Positions 22,553 to 31,355 of a stretch of DNA of 37,478 nt are shown piece by piece. Numbering within the stretch: position 1 is the stretch's first letter; every line of letters starts with the position of its first letter. A program made the translations under genes and the position numbers. Source of the stretch: an uncultured Bdellovibrio sp. (GTDB lineage Bacteria; Bdellovibrionota; Bdellovibrionia; Bdellovibrionales; Bdellovibrionaceae); NCBI RefSeq assembly GCF_946478835.1, contig NZ_CAMLDV010000014.1:1-37478 (forward strand), given 5' to 3'. The notes beneath the pieces are model-generated. The model saw nothing but the letters and a program-made list of their open reading frames with translations, was not told the DNA's origin and searched no databases.

Positions 22553-23671
22553 ATGGCAAAAACCAAGGCTAAGTCCCCTTCTTCCGAAAAATCTAAGACA
22601 GCTTCAAAGACTGCTAAAGCGGCTCCTAAAAAAGCTGCGTCTGTGCCCAAGCCGGAAAAAAAGGTCGAGCCGAAGAGTGTTGTCGCCGAGATCGTCGAAG
22701 ATCAACATCACGACGACATTCATCCTTCCGCTGAGGCGGAAAAAGCTTATGCCGTTTCTTCGCATGACGAGGATTTCGATCCTCACGAAGCCGCTGAGGA
22801 TTCGAAATCACTTGCGGTCGCTGATAACTCCAAAGCGATCACCTCCTCAGACCCTTTGGTGATGTATTTAAATGAAATTCGTCGCTACAAAGTTCTGACT
22901 AAGGAAGAAGAAACTGCGCTTGCAAAAAAATATTTTGAATCCAAAGATCCTGCTGCTGCTGAAGCTCTCGTGAAAGCCAACTTGCGTTTCGTCGTCAAGG
23001 TCGCCGCTGAATACTCCAAATTCGGTTCAAAAATGATCGACCTTATTCAAGAAGGAAACGTGGGACTTATGCACGCGGTTCGTGAGTTCAATCCTTACAA
23101 AGGTGCGCGTTTGATCACGTATGCCGTGTGGTGGATTCGCGGTTACATTCAAGAGTTCCTGATGCGCCAATATTCCATGGTGAGAATCGGAACGACGCAA
23201 AATCAACGCAAACTTTTTTATCAACTGCAAAAAGAAAAAGAAGCCTTGGATGCCATGGGCATTGAACCCAACACCGCTTTGATCAGCAGTCGTCTGGGAA
23301 TTCCTGAAGACGAAGTTCGCGATATGGCCATGCGTATGTCAGGCCGAGACATGAGTTTGGATCGTCCTGTCGATGAAGATTCTGGAACGAGCTTCGGAGA
23401 CCTTCAGAAAGACGTCAACGACCAGCCTCTGGATGAAGTCCTTGCCAAAGAAGAGCAGCTTGAGATTTTAAAGAAAAAAATCGAAGAGATTCGTCCGGAG
23501 CTCTCTGACCGTGAGAAAATCATTTTAGATGAGCGCATCTTGAACGACGATCCATTGACCCTGCAAGAGATCGGCGAAAAGTACGGTATCACCCGCGAAG
23601 CCGTTCGCCAAATGGAAGCGCGCCTGATGAAGAAGATCAAAGCCAAGATGGATGAAGACGCCTCTGAATAG
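22553..23671 (+). CDS. rpoH: RpoH-like sigma-70 family factor with long N-terminal extension
   Basis: 372 residues against about 285 in E. coli RpoH. Residues 1-98 are an extra low-complexity segment: Lys/Ala/Pro/Ser-rich to ~40, then acidic and His-containing (~48-80). The sigma core follows: region 1.2 (DPLVMYLNEI), 2.1-2.4 (LRFVVKVA, DLIQEGNVGLM, FNPYKGARLITYAVWWIRGYI), the RpoH box NQRKLFYQL, region 3 and 4.2 helix-turn-helix (LTLQEIGEKYGITREAVRQME). The RpoH box points to the heat-shock group rather than RpoD. The basic tail could affect core or DNA binding, or give instability. Its neighbour upstream is the PF09650-like gene; downstream galE converges with a 9-base gap and no clear terminator. 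Confidence 0.88.
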   Translation: MAKTKAKSPSSEKSKTASKTAKAAPKKAASVPKPEKKVEPKSVVAEIVEDQHHDDIHPSAEAEKAYAVSSHDEDFDPHEAAEDSKSLAVADNSKAITSSDPLVMYLNEIRRYKVLTKEEETALAKKYFESKDPAAAEALVKANLRFVVKVAAEYSKFGSKMIDLIQEGNVGLMHAVREFNPYKGARLITYAVWWIRGYIQEFLMRQYSMVRIGTTQNQRKLFYQLQKEKEALDAMGIEPNTALISSRLGIPEDEVRDMAMRMSGRDMSLDRPVDEDSGTSFGDLQKDVNDQPLDEVLAKEEQLEILKKKIEEIRPELSDREKIILDERILNDDPLTLQEIGEKYGITREAVRQMEARLMKKIKAKMDEDASE

Positions 23672-23680
23672 AATTTCCCG

Positions 23681-24703
23681 CTAAAGATAAATCACGGCAT
23701 TTTGCAAGAGCGGCTCCACCGTTTTATAACCCTGTGGATGCGTTCTATGCCATTGCCAGGCATGCTTCACAATATCTTCCAAATGAGTGTACTGCGGCTT
23801 CCAACCTAAATACTTTCGGATTTTTTCACTTGAAGCAATCAATGTCGCCGGGTCACCCGCTCTGCGCGCTTCTTCTTTCACCGATAGTTTTCTGCCAGTG
23901 ACCGCTTCGCAGGTTTTGATAATTTCTTTGACGGAAAATCCACGCTCATTTCCTAAATTATAAACTTCACACTTTTCACTGCCTAAGGATTCCAACGCCA
24001 GAATGTGCGCATCGATCAGATCCATCACATGAATATAATCACGAATGCAGGTTCCGTCCGAAGTTGGATAATCGGTTCCAAAAATTTTGACTTCCGCCCA
24101 AGGATCCAAGGTCGCTTTCAGAACTCGTGGAATCAAATGTGTTTCAGGATCATGGGCTTCGCCTATATCGCCTTCAGGGTGTGCTCCCGCTACATTGAAG
24201 TATCTTAAGACCGCATATTTTAATCCGTAAGCTGCAGCAAAGTCCTCGAGCACCATTTCCGTCATGAGCTTGCTGCGACCATAGGGATTTATGGCGAGTC
24301 TTGGATGTGATTCCACGATCGGGCATTTTTCCGGATTGCCATACACCGCAGCCGTGGATGAAAAAATAATCTTGTTCACCTGCGCATCACGCATCGCCAT
24401 TAAAAGGTTGAGCGTATTGCCTAAATTATTTTGATAATACTTGTGGGGATTTAAAACACTTTCTCCGACCTCTATATTCGCTGCGAAATGTAGGACTGCT
24501 TCAATTCCATGCGCGCGAAAAGCACTATTCAGTCCTTCAAAACTATTTGTGTTTCCAAAAATGAATTCCGCCCTGTCGTCAACGGCCGTACGAAATCCCG
24601 TAGAAAGATTGTCATAAACCACTACACGGTGCCCACGATCTAAAAGTTCTCGCACAGCATGACTGCCAATATAACCTGCGCCTCCCGTTACCATTACACG
24701 CAT
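23681..24703 (-). CDS. galE: UDP-glucose 4-epimerase
   Basis: 340 residues from the ATG at 24703, where AGGGG stands 6 bases upstream; the frame is open to 24742. Extended SDR epimerase: NAD-binding TGGAGYIGSH at 5-14, D31 in YDNLSTG, catalytic SSTAAVYG Ser/Thr and Y-x3-K (YGRSK), and the C-terminal GDPATLIASSEK typical of GalE. It interconverts UDP-glucose and UDP-galactose in the cytoplasm. Eight bases after glf, so the operon can make UDP-galactopyranose and then UDP-galactofuranose. Last gene of the sugar operon. Confidence 0.95.
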   Translation of the reverse strand: MRVMVTGGAGYIGSHAVRELLDRGHRVVVYDNLSTGFRTAVDDRAEFIFGNTNSFEGLNSAFRAHGIEAVLHFAANIEVGESVLNPHKYYQNNLGNTLNLLMAMRDAQVNKIIFSSTAAVYGNPEKCPIVESHPRLAINPYGRSKLMTEMVLEDFAAAYGLKYAVLRYFNVAGAHPEGDIGEAHDPETHLIPRVLKATLDPWAEVKIFGTDYPTSDGTCIRDYIHVMDLIDAHILALESLGSEKCEVYNLGNERGFSVKEIIKTCEAVTGRKLSVKEEARRAGDPATLIASSEKIRKYLGWKPQYTHLEDIVKHAWQWHRTHPQGYKTVEPLLQNAVIYL

Positions 24704-24711
24704 AAATTCCC

Positions 24712-25860
24712 CTACAATGGTGACTGGCTGAAGCTGGGCCAATCAGAAATATTTTTACTTAAGCAGACCTTTGCTAAATCCAAAGATTCCCCTATCACAA
24801 CGTGCATATCCAAATAGCGATAAGTTCCCAGACGCCCGATAAAAGTGACTTTGTTTTCTTGCTCGGCCAGTTCAACGTATTTTTTTAAAAGTGTGAGGTC
24901 TTCGGGCAGGCGCAAAGGGTAATAAGGAGTGTCTTCAGGTTTTGCAAAGTCACTGTACTCTTTAAAGCACACAGTTTTTTCGTGAGTTTCCCACGGAGAA
25001 AAATGCTTATGCTCCGTGATGCGTGTGTACGGCACTTCGGCTTCGCAATAGTTAATGACGGGATTTCCCTGAAAATCTCCTTGAGCGACGAACTTTTCAA
25101 ACTTCAAAGTTCGGTAACGCAAACGGCCCAACTTGAACTCGAAGTAGCTGTCAATCGGACCACTCCAGAATACATGGTGGTAAAGATCTTTTTCCTGAGG
25201 CTTGAATTTTTGTTTTAGTCGCACTTCAATATCGTCGTGTTTCAGAATTTTCTGAACAATGGGAGTGTAACCTTCGACAGGCAATCCCTGATATTTTTGA
25301 TTATAATAATTATCATCATAGTTAAACCTAACAGGCAGGCGCTTAAGGATTGAAGCGGGAAGTTTTTGAGGCTCAACACCCCACTGCTTTTTGGTATAGC
25401 CGTAGAAAAAACTTTTGTAGAGAGCAGAACCTAAAAACTTAAGAGCCTGTTCTTCGAAGTTTTGCGGTTCGGAAATGTTTTTTTTAGAAAGATTTTTTAA
25501 AAAATCCTCGGCCTCTTGTGGATTCATTTTCTTTTTAAAATATTGATTGATGGTCAAAAGATTGATTGGCATGGAGAATACGCCCTCTCGAGTCACGGCT
25601 TTCACCCGATTGACGAAAGGAACAAATTCAGACCAGCGGTTGACGTAATCCCAGACGTCTTTTCGGCTCGTATTAAAAATGTGAGGACCGTATTGATGAA
25701 GAAGTATTCCCGTTTCATCATCTCTTTTAGTAAAACAGTTTCCGGCGATATGATCCCGTTCATCGAAAACAGTCACTTGGAAATCTCCTGTTTCGACAAG
25801 TTCACGGGCTAAAACCGCCCCTGCAAATCCGGCTCCCGCAATAGCGATTTTGTGTTTCAT
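24712..25860 (-). CDS. glf: UDP-galactopyranose mutase
   Basis: 382 residues from the ATG at 25860, which has GGAG 6 bases upstream; the ATG at 25866 abuts the same GGAG and is less likely. Flavoenzyme converting UDP-galactopyranose into UDP-galactofuranose, the donor for Galf-containing glycans. Visible signatures: FAD-binding IAGAGFAGAVLAREL and DHIAGNC, QYGPHIFNTS, FNYDDNYYNQKYQGLPVEGY (substrate loop region), and C-terminal FIGRLGTYRYLDMH. Length fits the bacterial family (360-390). Lies between the GH1/RmlD fusion and galE, 11 bases after the former's stop. Its presence implies that a galactofuranosyltransferase exists; the GT at 28046-29200 is a candidate. Confidence 0.96.
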   Translation of the reverse strand: MKHKIAIAGAGFAGAVLARELVETGDFQVTVFDERDHIAGNCFTKRDDETGILLHQYGPHIFNTSRKDVWDYVNRWSEFVPFVNRVKAVTREGVFSMPINLLTINQYFKKKMNPQEAEDFLKNLSKKNISEPQNFEEQALKFLGSALYKSFFYGYTKKQWGVEPQKLPASILKRLPVRFNYDDNYYNQKYQGLPVEGYTPIVQKILKHDDIEVRLKQKFKPQEKDLYHHVFWSGPIDSYFEFKLGRLRYRTLKFEKFVAQGDFQGNPVINYCEAEVPYTRITEHKHFSPWETHEKTVCFKEYSDFAKPEDTPYYPLRLPEDLTLLKKYVELAEQENKVTFIGRLGTYRYLDMHVVIGESLDLAKVCLSKNISDWPSFSQSPL

Positions 25861-25871
25861 GCACATCTCCT

Positions 25872-28046
25872 TTAAATACTGACTTCAAGTTCCCGAAAAT
25901 ACTTCTCCAATCCTTCCTCGATACTCGGAAGAAGACGATGATACCGTTCACTTCTTAAGACACTGTTGTACGGTCTTCGCGCCGGCTTATTCAGGTCTGC
26001 AAAAGGACATGGAACCACCAAATGTTTTTTTAACCGTTCCGTTCTTTGCACAGCGAGAAGAGCAAACTCGCTCCATGAAACGTCGCCATCATTGACCAGA
26101 TGAACCAGGCCTGTTTCTTTGTCCATCAAAAGGTCCAAGCTGACATTGGCTAGATCCGGAATATAAGTGGGTGAAATCCGGACATCTTGCGCGGCAAAGA
26201 AATGTTGTTTTTGCTGAAGAGCACGCAAGCACGAAGTAATGAAATTGTATTCATCCCAAGGGCCAAAAAAAGCGCTGGTGCGAATAACCAAGGCTTCCTG
26301 ATTTAGTGACAGAACTTTTTGTTCCGCCACGGCTTTCGAATAACCATAGATGTTTAACGGACGCGCCTCATGGCTTTCTAAATAAGGATTTTCTGACTCG
26401 CCATCAAAAACAAGATCCGAAGAAAACGTCATGAGTTGAATATTTTTTTCCAAACATTCCAACGCGAGAATTTCCGGACCATGGACGTTTTCCCGAAAAC
26501 ATCTTTCGACATCGCTTTCCGCCTTGTCCACCTTGACGTATCCCGCCGTATTAATAACGGCCCAAGGATTGAACTCCGTAAGAATTTTTAAAACATGATC
26601 TCTTCGAGTAATATCTAACTGAGCACGCGATAGCAGACGGAATGGTATATTTCTTCTGGCGCAAATTCTGGCGAAAGCCCGCGACAACGTACCTCCGCCA
26701 CCAGTAATTAAAATGGGACGGCCCTTCACAGGATTCAACGGAGTGAAAATCTCATTGGGCGCATACAGAATTCGCGCCGGTGTATTCCAAACTCCCTGTT
26801 GTTCCAAAAGTGGATGGGCAAAAGATTTTTCCTGAGCGCAACTTTCTAACATGTCCGTCAGTAAGGTTCTCCGCGGATTTCCGTCCGCTGAACGCAGATC
26901 GAAGACGCCAGGTTCGTAAAAATAATTATCCTTTGTACAAAGCTCGTTCCAATCGAAACTACCCAAAAGACTCCAGGCCGTTACAGCTTGAATCGGTATT
27001 TGCAGTGCTCGCAAATTTTTGGCACTTTGCCAAACTTCATTAAACCAACGCAACTGACTTTCGCGAAATCCGCGGCAATGAACTTCTGTGACTGCCATGG
27101 GCCGTTCATAGCGTTTCCACGCTTCTAAAAGGATGGACTCGACAGACGGAGGTACGACTTGGCCAGTATCAACGGCGCCAACATCGGCATAGAGATCTCT
27201 GCCGTTACCGCCATGAAACAAAGGAGGATATAAATCCAAGCGGTGATCCAAGAAACGATTGCTGAGATGGTAATGGTTAAGCCCCAGCACATCGATGCCA
27301 CAGTGGTGATCTTGCATCCACAAAATTTCTTCCTCTTTAAGTTCTTGCAAAAGATAGTCGTAAAGAGAATGGTCGCAGGCTACTTTACCAGTGAGAAAAT
27401 CAAACGAAAGCCGGCGTCTTTCATTTTCAAAATCGCTTTGATACTGCAGCGAAGAAGTACTTTGAGCTTTTCCCAAATCTTCGGTTTGAATAAGTCTTGC
27501 TTGTGGGTTGACCGCTTTGATTTCATTCATCGCAAGAACAGTGGCTTTACACTGGTTAAAGACAGCTCTAATAAAATCGGCGTCATTCTTTTTATGCGGA
27601 TACCAGTGTCCATAAAGGCAACTAAAACGGGCCGTGGTCAGAATTTCGTTAATGGGTGTATAATCTTGAACCGACGGATAGCGTTTCGCAAACGCCGCGG
27701 CATATTCTGCAAACTTTAGCGGAAAATCGACATCCGTCAACCGCGTGTGCGAAGGACCGCTTCCGTGATGAAGAAAGCCTGCAATCGGTATGAGATTTAA
27801 TTTTTTCAATTCATCCATCCGGGCATCCGACCATCCCCACGAGGGTCTTCCGTCAGGACATAACTGCTCCCACAGAAACGGATAACGAATTCTTTCAGCT
27901 CCTAGATCAGCAAAAAGACGCAAGTCGGTCATTCTTCGCGAATGCCCGCTTTTTTCAATCTGGCTGTAGTATGTGTCTTGCACACGATTTAAAGTGCACT
28001 CCACACCTATCCATAGCTTGAGAGGTTCCACGTTTGAAAAATCCAT
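25872..28046 (-). CDS. Fusion: GH1-like glycosidase + RmlD-like NAD(P)-dependent sugar reductase
   Basis: 724 residues, no signal peptide. Residues ~1-410 resemble a TIM-barrel glycosidase of the GH1/clan A type, with the acid/base Glu in PINE (E134) and the nucleophile in VTEVH (E321); strands such as RIRYPFLWEQL and TAWSLLGSFDWNEL fit that fold. Residues ~443-724 are an extended SDR of the RmlD (dTDP-4-dehydrorhamnose reductase) type: ITGGGGTLSRAFARI, VINTAGYVKVDKAE, SSDLVFDG and Y567-x3-K571. The linker is short. So a hydrolase/transglycosidase and a nucleotide-sugar reductase are in one cytoplasmic protein. It starts on the TGATG overlap with the GT stop and is followed by glf. Substrate unknown. 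Confidence 0.88.
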   Translation of the reverse strand: MDFSNVEPLKLWIGVECTLNRVQDTYYSQIEKSGHSRRMTDLRLFADLGAERIRYPFLWEQLCPDGRPSWGWSDARMDELKKLNLIPIAGFLHHGSGPSHTRLTDVDFPLKFAEYAAAFAKRYPSVQDYTPINEILTTARFSCLYGHWYPHKKNDADFIRAVFNQCKATVLAMNEIKAVNPQARLIQTEDLGKAQSTSSLQYQSDFENERRRLSFDFLTGKVACDHSLYDYLLQELKEEEILWMQDHHCGIDVLGLNHYHLSNRFLDHRLDLYPPLFHGGNGRDLYADVGAVDTGQVVPPSVESILLEAWKRYERPMAVTEVHCRGFRESQLRWFNEVWQSAKNLRALQIPIQAVTAWSLLGSFDWNELCTKDNYFYEPGVFDLRSADGNPRRTLLTDMLESCAQEKSFAHPLLEQQGVWNTPARILYAPNEIFTPLNPVKGRPILITGGGGTLSRAFARICARRNIPFRLLSRAQLDITRRDHVLKILTEFNPWAVINTAGYVKVDKAESDVERCFRENVHGPEILALECLEKNIQLMTFSSDLVFDGESENPYLESHEARPLNIYGYSKAVAEQKVLSLNQEALVIRTSAFFGPWDEYNFITSCLRALQQKQHFFAAQDVRISPTYIPDLANVSLDLLMDKETGLVHLVNDGDVSWSEFALLAVQRTERLKKHLVVPCPFADLNKPARRPYNSVLRSERYHRLLPSIEEGLEKYFRELEVSI

Positions 28047-29200
28047 CAGTTCAGATTGTCATACGATCTGTTGAAAGAGTTTTTATTTTCCAAAACATGA
28101 GCTTCCATCTCCGCCATTTTTCGCCATGTTCTGTCCCAAGAAATATCTTTTAAAAATTGATCAATCTTTTCGATGCGAGCGGCATTTTTCTTAGTCGCCA
28201 GCACGCGCTCCACCCGGGCCACAAAGTCTTTGGCGCAGTCAGCGATTTCAACAAGCTTATTGGTTCCATAAGGTTCAACAACATCACGAATGGATGTCGA
28301 GACCACCGGCAACCCCGCCGCGAGGTACTCGGGAGTTTTCGTAGGACTTATAAACTGTGTCGCTTCGTTCTTTGCAAAGGGCATCAAAGCGCAATCCCAA
28401 TTGCTCAGATAACGAGGAAGATCCTGATAATTCTTCATTCCCAAATAATGAATATTCTTTTCTCGAGGCAAAGTCGCTGGATTGATTTTTACAACAGGTC
28501 CAATCAGAACAAATTCCCACTGGGGCCTTAAAAGAGCCATATCCTGCAAAAGCTCAAGATCCATGCGTTCATCAATGACTCCGACAAAACCCAAGCGGGG
28601 ACGCTTGATATGTTTTTGGTCGGCTGGGTCGTCATGCGTTTCTCTGGCCGTTTTAAAATGGGCAGCGTCAATCGCACTTGGGAACGGATGTACGTTCATA
28701 TGACGATCTTTTTTTGCTTCATAAAGTGAATAACCACCGGTGAAGACCAAGTCTGTTCTCATCAAAAGAAGACGCTCTTTTTCAATCAACTCAGGATCCG
28801 CGCCCTTAAACTTTGAGAGTTCATCCATACAGTCATAAATGGTAACAGCGGGCTGTAAATGATCCGAAAAATTAATAGCCATGGGCGTGTAATACCAAAA
28901 ACTGTAATTTTGAATGTTTTCGCCCTCAAAGAGACTGTCGAGCAATCCGCGCATCACTTCGTCTTTTTCTCTTGGAGAAAGATGATTCGGCATATGGGGG
29001 ACAACGACATGCAAACGGTCTTGAGTTAGACGAACATCCAAATAAGGACTCTCCATCTTTTCAAAAATGGGTTCTTCTACAAAATACACCCGGCGATAAA
29101 GAGCATATCGTGTCATCAAGTGTTGGGGACGTTGAAAAACAAAATCCCAACGAAGGTGCGAAAAAACGACAAGATCTGAATCAGTGCAAATTGCTTTCAT
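28046..29200 (-). CDS. GT4-type glycosyltransferase
   Basis: 384 residues from the ATG at 29200, with GAGG 9 bases upstream; ATG at 29215 (5 residues earlier) is possible but has a poorer site. GT-B fold glycosyltransferase of the GT4 kind: N-terminal domain with FSHLRWDFVFQRPQHLMTRYA and TIYDCMDELSKF, C-terminal nucleotide-sugar domain with LGFVGVIDERMDLEL, LIGPVVK, and the E-x7-E-like ISPTKTPEYLAAGLPVVST. No signal peptide or membrane helix; probably works at the inner face of the membrane. First gene of the galactofuranose operon, coupled to the next gene by a TGATG overlap. Confidence 0.9.
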   Translation of the reverse strand: MKAICTDSDLVVFSHLRWDFVFQRPQHLMTRYALYRRVYFVEEPIFEKMESPYLDVRLTQDRLHVVVPHMPNHLSPREKDEVMRGLLDSLFEGENIQNYSFWYYTPMAINFSDHLQPAVTIYDCMDELSKFKGADPELIEKERLLLMRTDLVFTGGYSLYEAKKDRHMNVHPFPSAIDAAHFKTARETHDDPADQKHIKRPRLGFVGVIDERMDLELLQDMALLRPQWEFVLIGPVVKINPATLPREKNIHYLGMKNYQDLPRYLSNWDCALMPFAKNEATQFISPTKTPEYLAAGLPVVSTSIRDVVEPYGTNKLVEIADCAKDFVARVERVLATKKNAARIEKIDQFLKDISWDRTWRKMAEMEAHVLENKNSFNRSYDNLN

Positions 29201-29284
29201 GATTTTATTCCTCATTTTTCTTAATATTTCTTAAAAAGAAAATTCATGAAACCGTCGGACTGAGGCAATTGCAAACGAAAGGAA

Positions 29285-29313
29285 ATTCCAGTTGCACAAA
29301 AACATGCTGCCAA
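29285..29313 (-). promoter_or_regulatory. Candidate promoter for the galactofuranose operon
   Basis: Read on the minus strand: TTGGCA (29313-29308; five of six consensus bases), a 17-base spacer and TGGAAT (29290-29285). It would drive the glycosyltransferase-fusion-glf-galE operon from the intergenic space shared with the divergent GH2 gene. Confidence 0.4.
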
Positions 29314-29366
29314 AATTTCGTCCATGCTTTGAGATTAGAAAATAAACATAGACAGCGGAGAAAATT

Positions 29367-31205
29367 GTGAACACCCAACACGAGTTTAAATTTTTGCAAT
29401 ATCCTCGCAAAAACTTTGTGCGCAATAATTGGTCGAATTTAAACGGTCGTTGGCGCTTTTTGTTCGACGATGAGGAAGTTTACACCCACCCTTCGCAAAT
29501 TTCGCAGTGGCCATTGGAAATCGAAGTGCCATTTGCTCCTGAATGTCCTGCCTCAGGGATTGGCGACACTGGATTTCACAATCGCTGTTGGTATCAAAGA
29601 ACTTTTCAGTATTCGAAAAATTCAAAACGCGTTCTTTTGCATTTCGGTGCCGTCGATTACCAAGCCAAAGTGTGGCTTAATTCTCATTTCTTAGGATCAC
29701 ATGAAGGCGGTCACACGCCTTTCTGTTTTGATATTACGGATATTTTATCAGAATCCGGCGAACAAATTCTTTCGGTCTGTGCTGATGACGACCCTTTGGA
29801 CTTAACCAAACCACGGGGCAAACAAGATTGGCAAAAAGATCCGCATAGCATCTGGTATCCCCGCACCACCGGCATTTGGCAAACAGTTTGGTTTGAAGAA
29901 GTTTCCGAAATCCATATCGCAAAAATTCGCCTTGCCCCGCAACTGGAACGCTGGGAGGTCGGTTGCGAAGTTTTTGTTGAAGGACCTTGCTTCAACGGAC
30001 TACAGCTAAAAATCAAACTTTCCTGCGAAGGTAAAGTTCTGGCTAATGACACTTATGAAGTCGTTCACAAAGAAGTTCATCGTCGTATTGCTCTTTCAGA
30101 TCCGGGTATCGATGACTATCGCAACGAGCTTTTATGGAGTCCGGAAAAACCAACCTTGATTCAAGTGCACCTTGAGCTTTGGAAAGGGGAAACTCTTTTA
30201 GACTCTGTCTATTCTTACACCGCTCTTCGCAGCGTTGCCTTTAGCGGCGACCGTTTTTTATTAAATGGAAGACCTTATTATCTGCGCATGGTTTTAGATC
30301 AAGGATATTGGCCTGAAACATTTTTGACTCCACCAAACTCGGAAGCCTTGCGACATGATATTGAGTTGGTGAAAGCTGCAGGTTTTAATGGCGTTCGTAA
30401 GCATCAGAAAATTGAAGATCCTGATTTTTTTTATTGGGCAGATCATTTGGGTTTGGTCGTGTGGGAGGAAATGCCGAGTGCCTACCGCTTTACTCATGAC
30501 TCCGTCGAACGAATTGTGAAGGAATGGGCCGAAGTGATTGATCGCGACTTGGGACATCCGAGTATCATTTTGTGGGTGCCATTCAACGAATCTTGGGGAG
30601 TTCCCGACTTAGCAGAAAAAGAAAGTCATCAACATTGTGTTCAAGCTCTTTATCATTTAACAAAAACTTTTGATCCGACCCGCCCCTGCATTGGCAATGA
30701 CGGTTGGGAAAGCACAGCCACGGATTTGTTAGGTATTCATGATTATGATGATCAACCCGAGCGCCTGATTAAAAAGTATGGCAGCAATCACAATATTGCC
30801 GATATTCTTACCCGTTATCGTCCCGGCGGACGTGTCCTCACGGTGGAAGGATATCCCCATGGAGGTCAACCGATCATGATCACTGAATTTGGTGGGATTG
30901 CGTTTGTCGACCGCAAAGGCAGCGACACTTGGGGTTATTCGGCAGTGCAGAGTTCCCGTGAATTACGCAATAAATACGAAAAACTGATGGAAGCCATCCA
31001 TCGCATCGAAATTTTCTGCGGTTTCTGCTACACGCAGTTCACAGACACCTTCCAAGAAGCCAACGGCCTTTTCCGCGCCGACCGTACACCTAAGTTTTCA
31101 TTAAACTCAATGGCACGAGCGACCCGCGGCGCTGGTTACAGTCGAGGCGAACTAACTTCAACGCCTCAACCCCCACCGCTCCCCGCTCCAGACACGGAAA
31201 TTTAA
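29367..31205 (+). CDS. Glycoside hydrolase family 2 protein (beta-galactosidase/glucuronidase-like)
   Basis: 612 residues beginning with a GTG codon at 29367, six bases after GCGGAG; no ATG fits. Domains: sugar-binding jelly-roll ~15-180 (WSNLNGRWRFLFD ... VDYQAKVWLNSHFLGSHEGGHTPF), an immunoglobulin-like sandwich ~180-290, and a TIM barrel ~295-600. Catalytic acid/base E408 in WVPFNESWG, nucleophile E507 in ITEFGG; both present. No signal peptide, so cytoplasmic. It lacks the C-terminal domains of LacZ and is near the size of beta-glucuronidases. The tail after ~590 is Pro-rich. Divergent from the galactofuranose operon, suggesting a linked role in the same sugar; preference cannot be told by eye. 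Confidence 0.92.
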   Translation: MNTQHEFKFLQYPRKNFVRNNWSNLNGRWRFLFDDEEVYTHPSQISQWPLEIEVPFAPECPASGIGDTGFHNRCWYQRTFQYSKNSKRVLLHFGAVDYQAKVWLNSHFLGSHEGGHTPFCFDITDILSESGEQILSVCADDDPLDLTKPRGKQDWQKDPHSIWYPRTTGIWQTVWFEEVSEIHIAKIRLAPQLERWEVGCEVFVEGPCFNGLQLKIKLSCEGKVLANDTYEVVHKEVHRRIALSDPGIDDYRNELLWSPEKPTLIQVHLELWKGETLLDSVYSYTALRSVAFSGDRFLLNGRPYYLRMVLDQGYWPETFLTPPNSEALRHDIELVKAAGFNGVRKHQKIEDPDFFYWADHLGLVVWEEMPSAYRFTHDSVERIVKEWAEVIDRDLGHPSIILWVPFNESWGVPDLAEKESHQHCVQALYHLTKTFDPTRPCIGNDGWESTATDLLGIHDYDDQPERLIKKYGSNHNIADILTRYRPGGRVLTVEGYPHGGQPIMITEFGGIAFVDRKGSDTWGYSAVQSSRELRNKYEKLMEAIHRIEIFCGFCYTQFTDTFQEANGLFRADRTPKFSLNSMARATRGAGYSRGELTSTPQPPPLPAPDTEI

Positions 31206-31258
31206 CCTATTTGGTTATTCCTAAATCTCAGAGTGGATACTAGAAAATCCACTTCGGC

Positions 31259-31272
31259 GGAACAACTGTTCC
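31259..31272. promoter_or_regulatory. Palindrome upstream of the small membrane protein gene
   Basis: GGAACA-AC-TGTTCC is a perfect 6-bp dyad. It lies 6 bases before TATAAC (31278-31283), a possible -10, so it could be an operator. TAACCTATT also occurs twice, at 31203 and 31280, 77 bases apart. No good -35 is seen. Confidence 0.35.
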
Positions 31273-31355
31273 CCAGGTATAACCTATTCGCTCTTACGAT
31301 TCTCAAACGGGCACCAATTCTGCTTTAAGGTCCGACATCAAGAAGGAAATTAATT

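Noticed and set aside
29231..29425. 64-residue minus-strand frame in the gap between the glycosyltransferase and GH2 genes
   Set aside because: It overlaps the GH2 start and covers the likely promoter region; no ribosome site and no recognisable motif.
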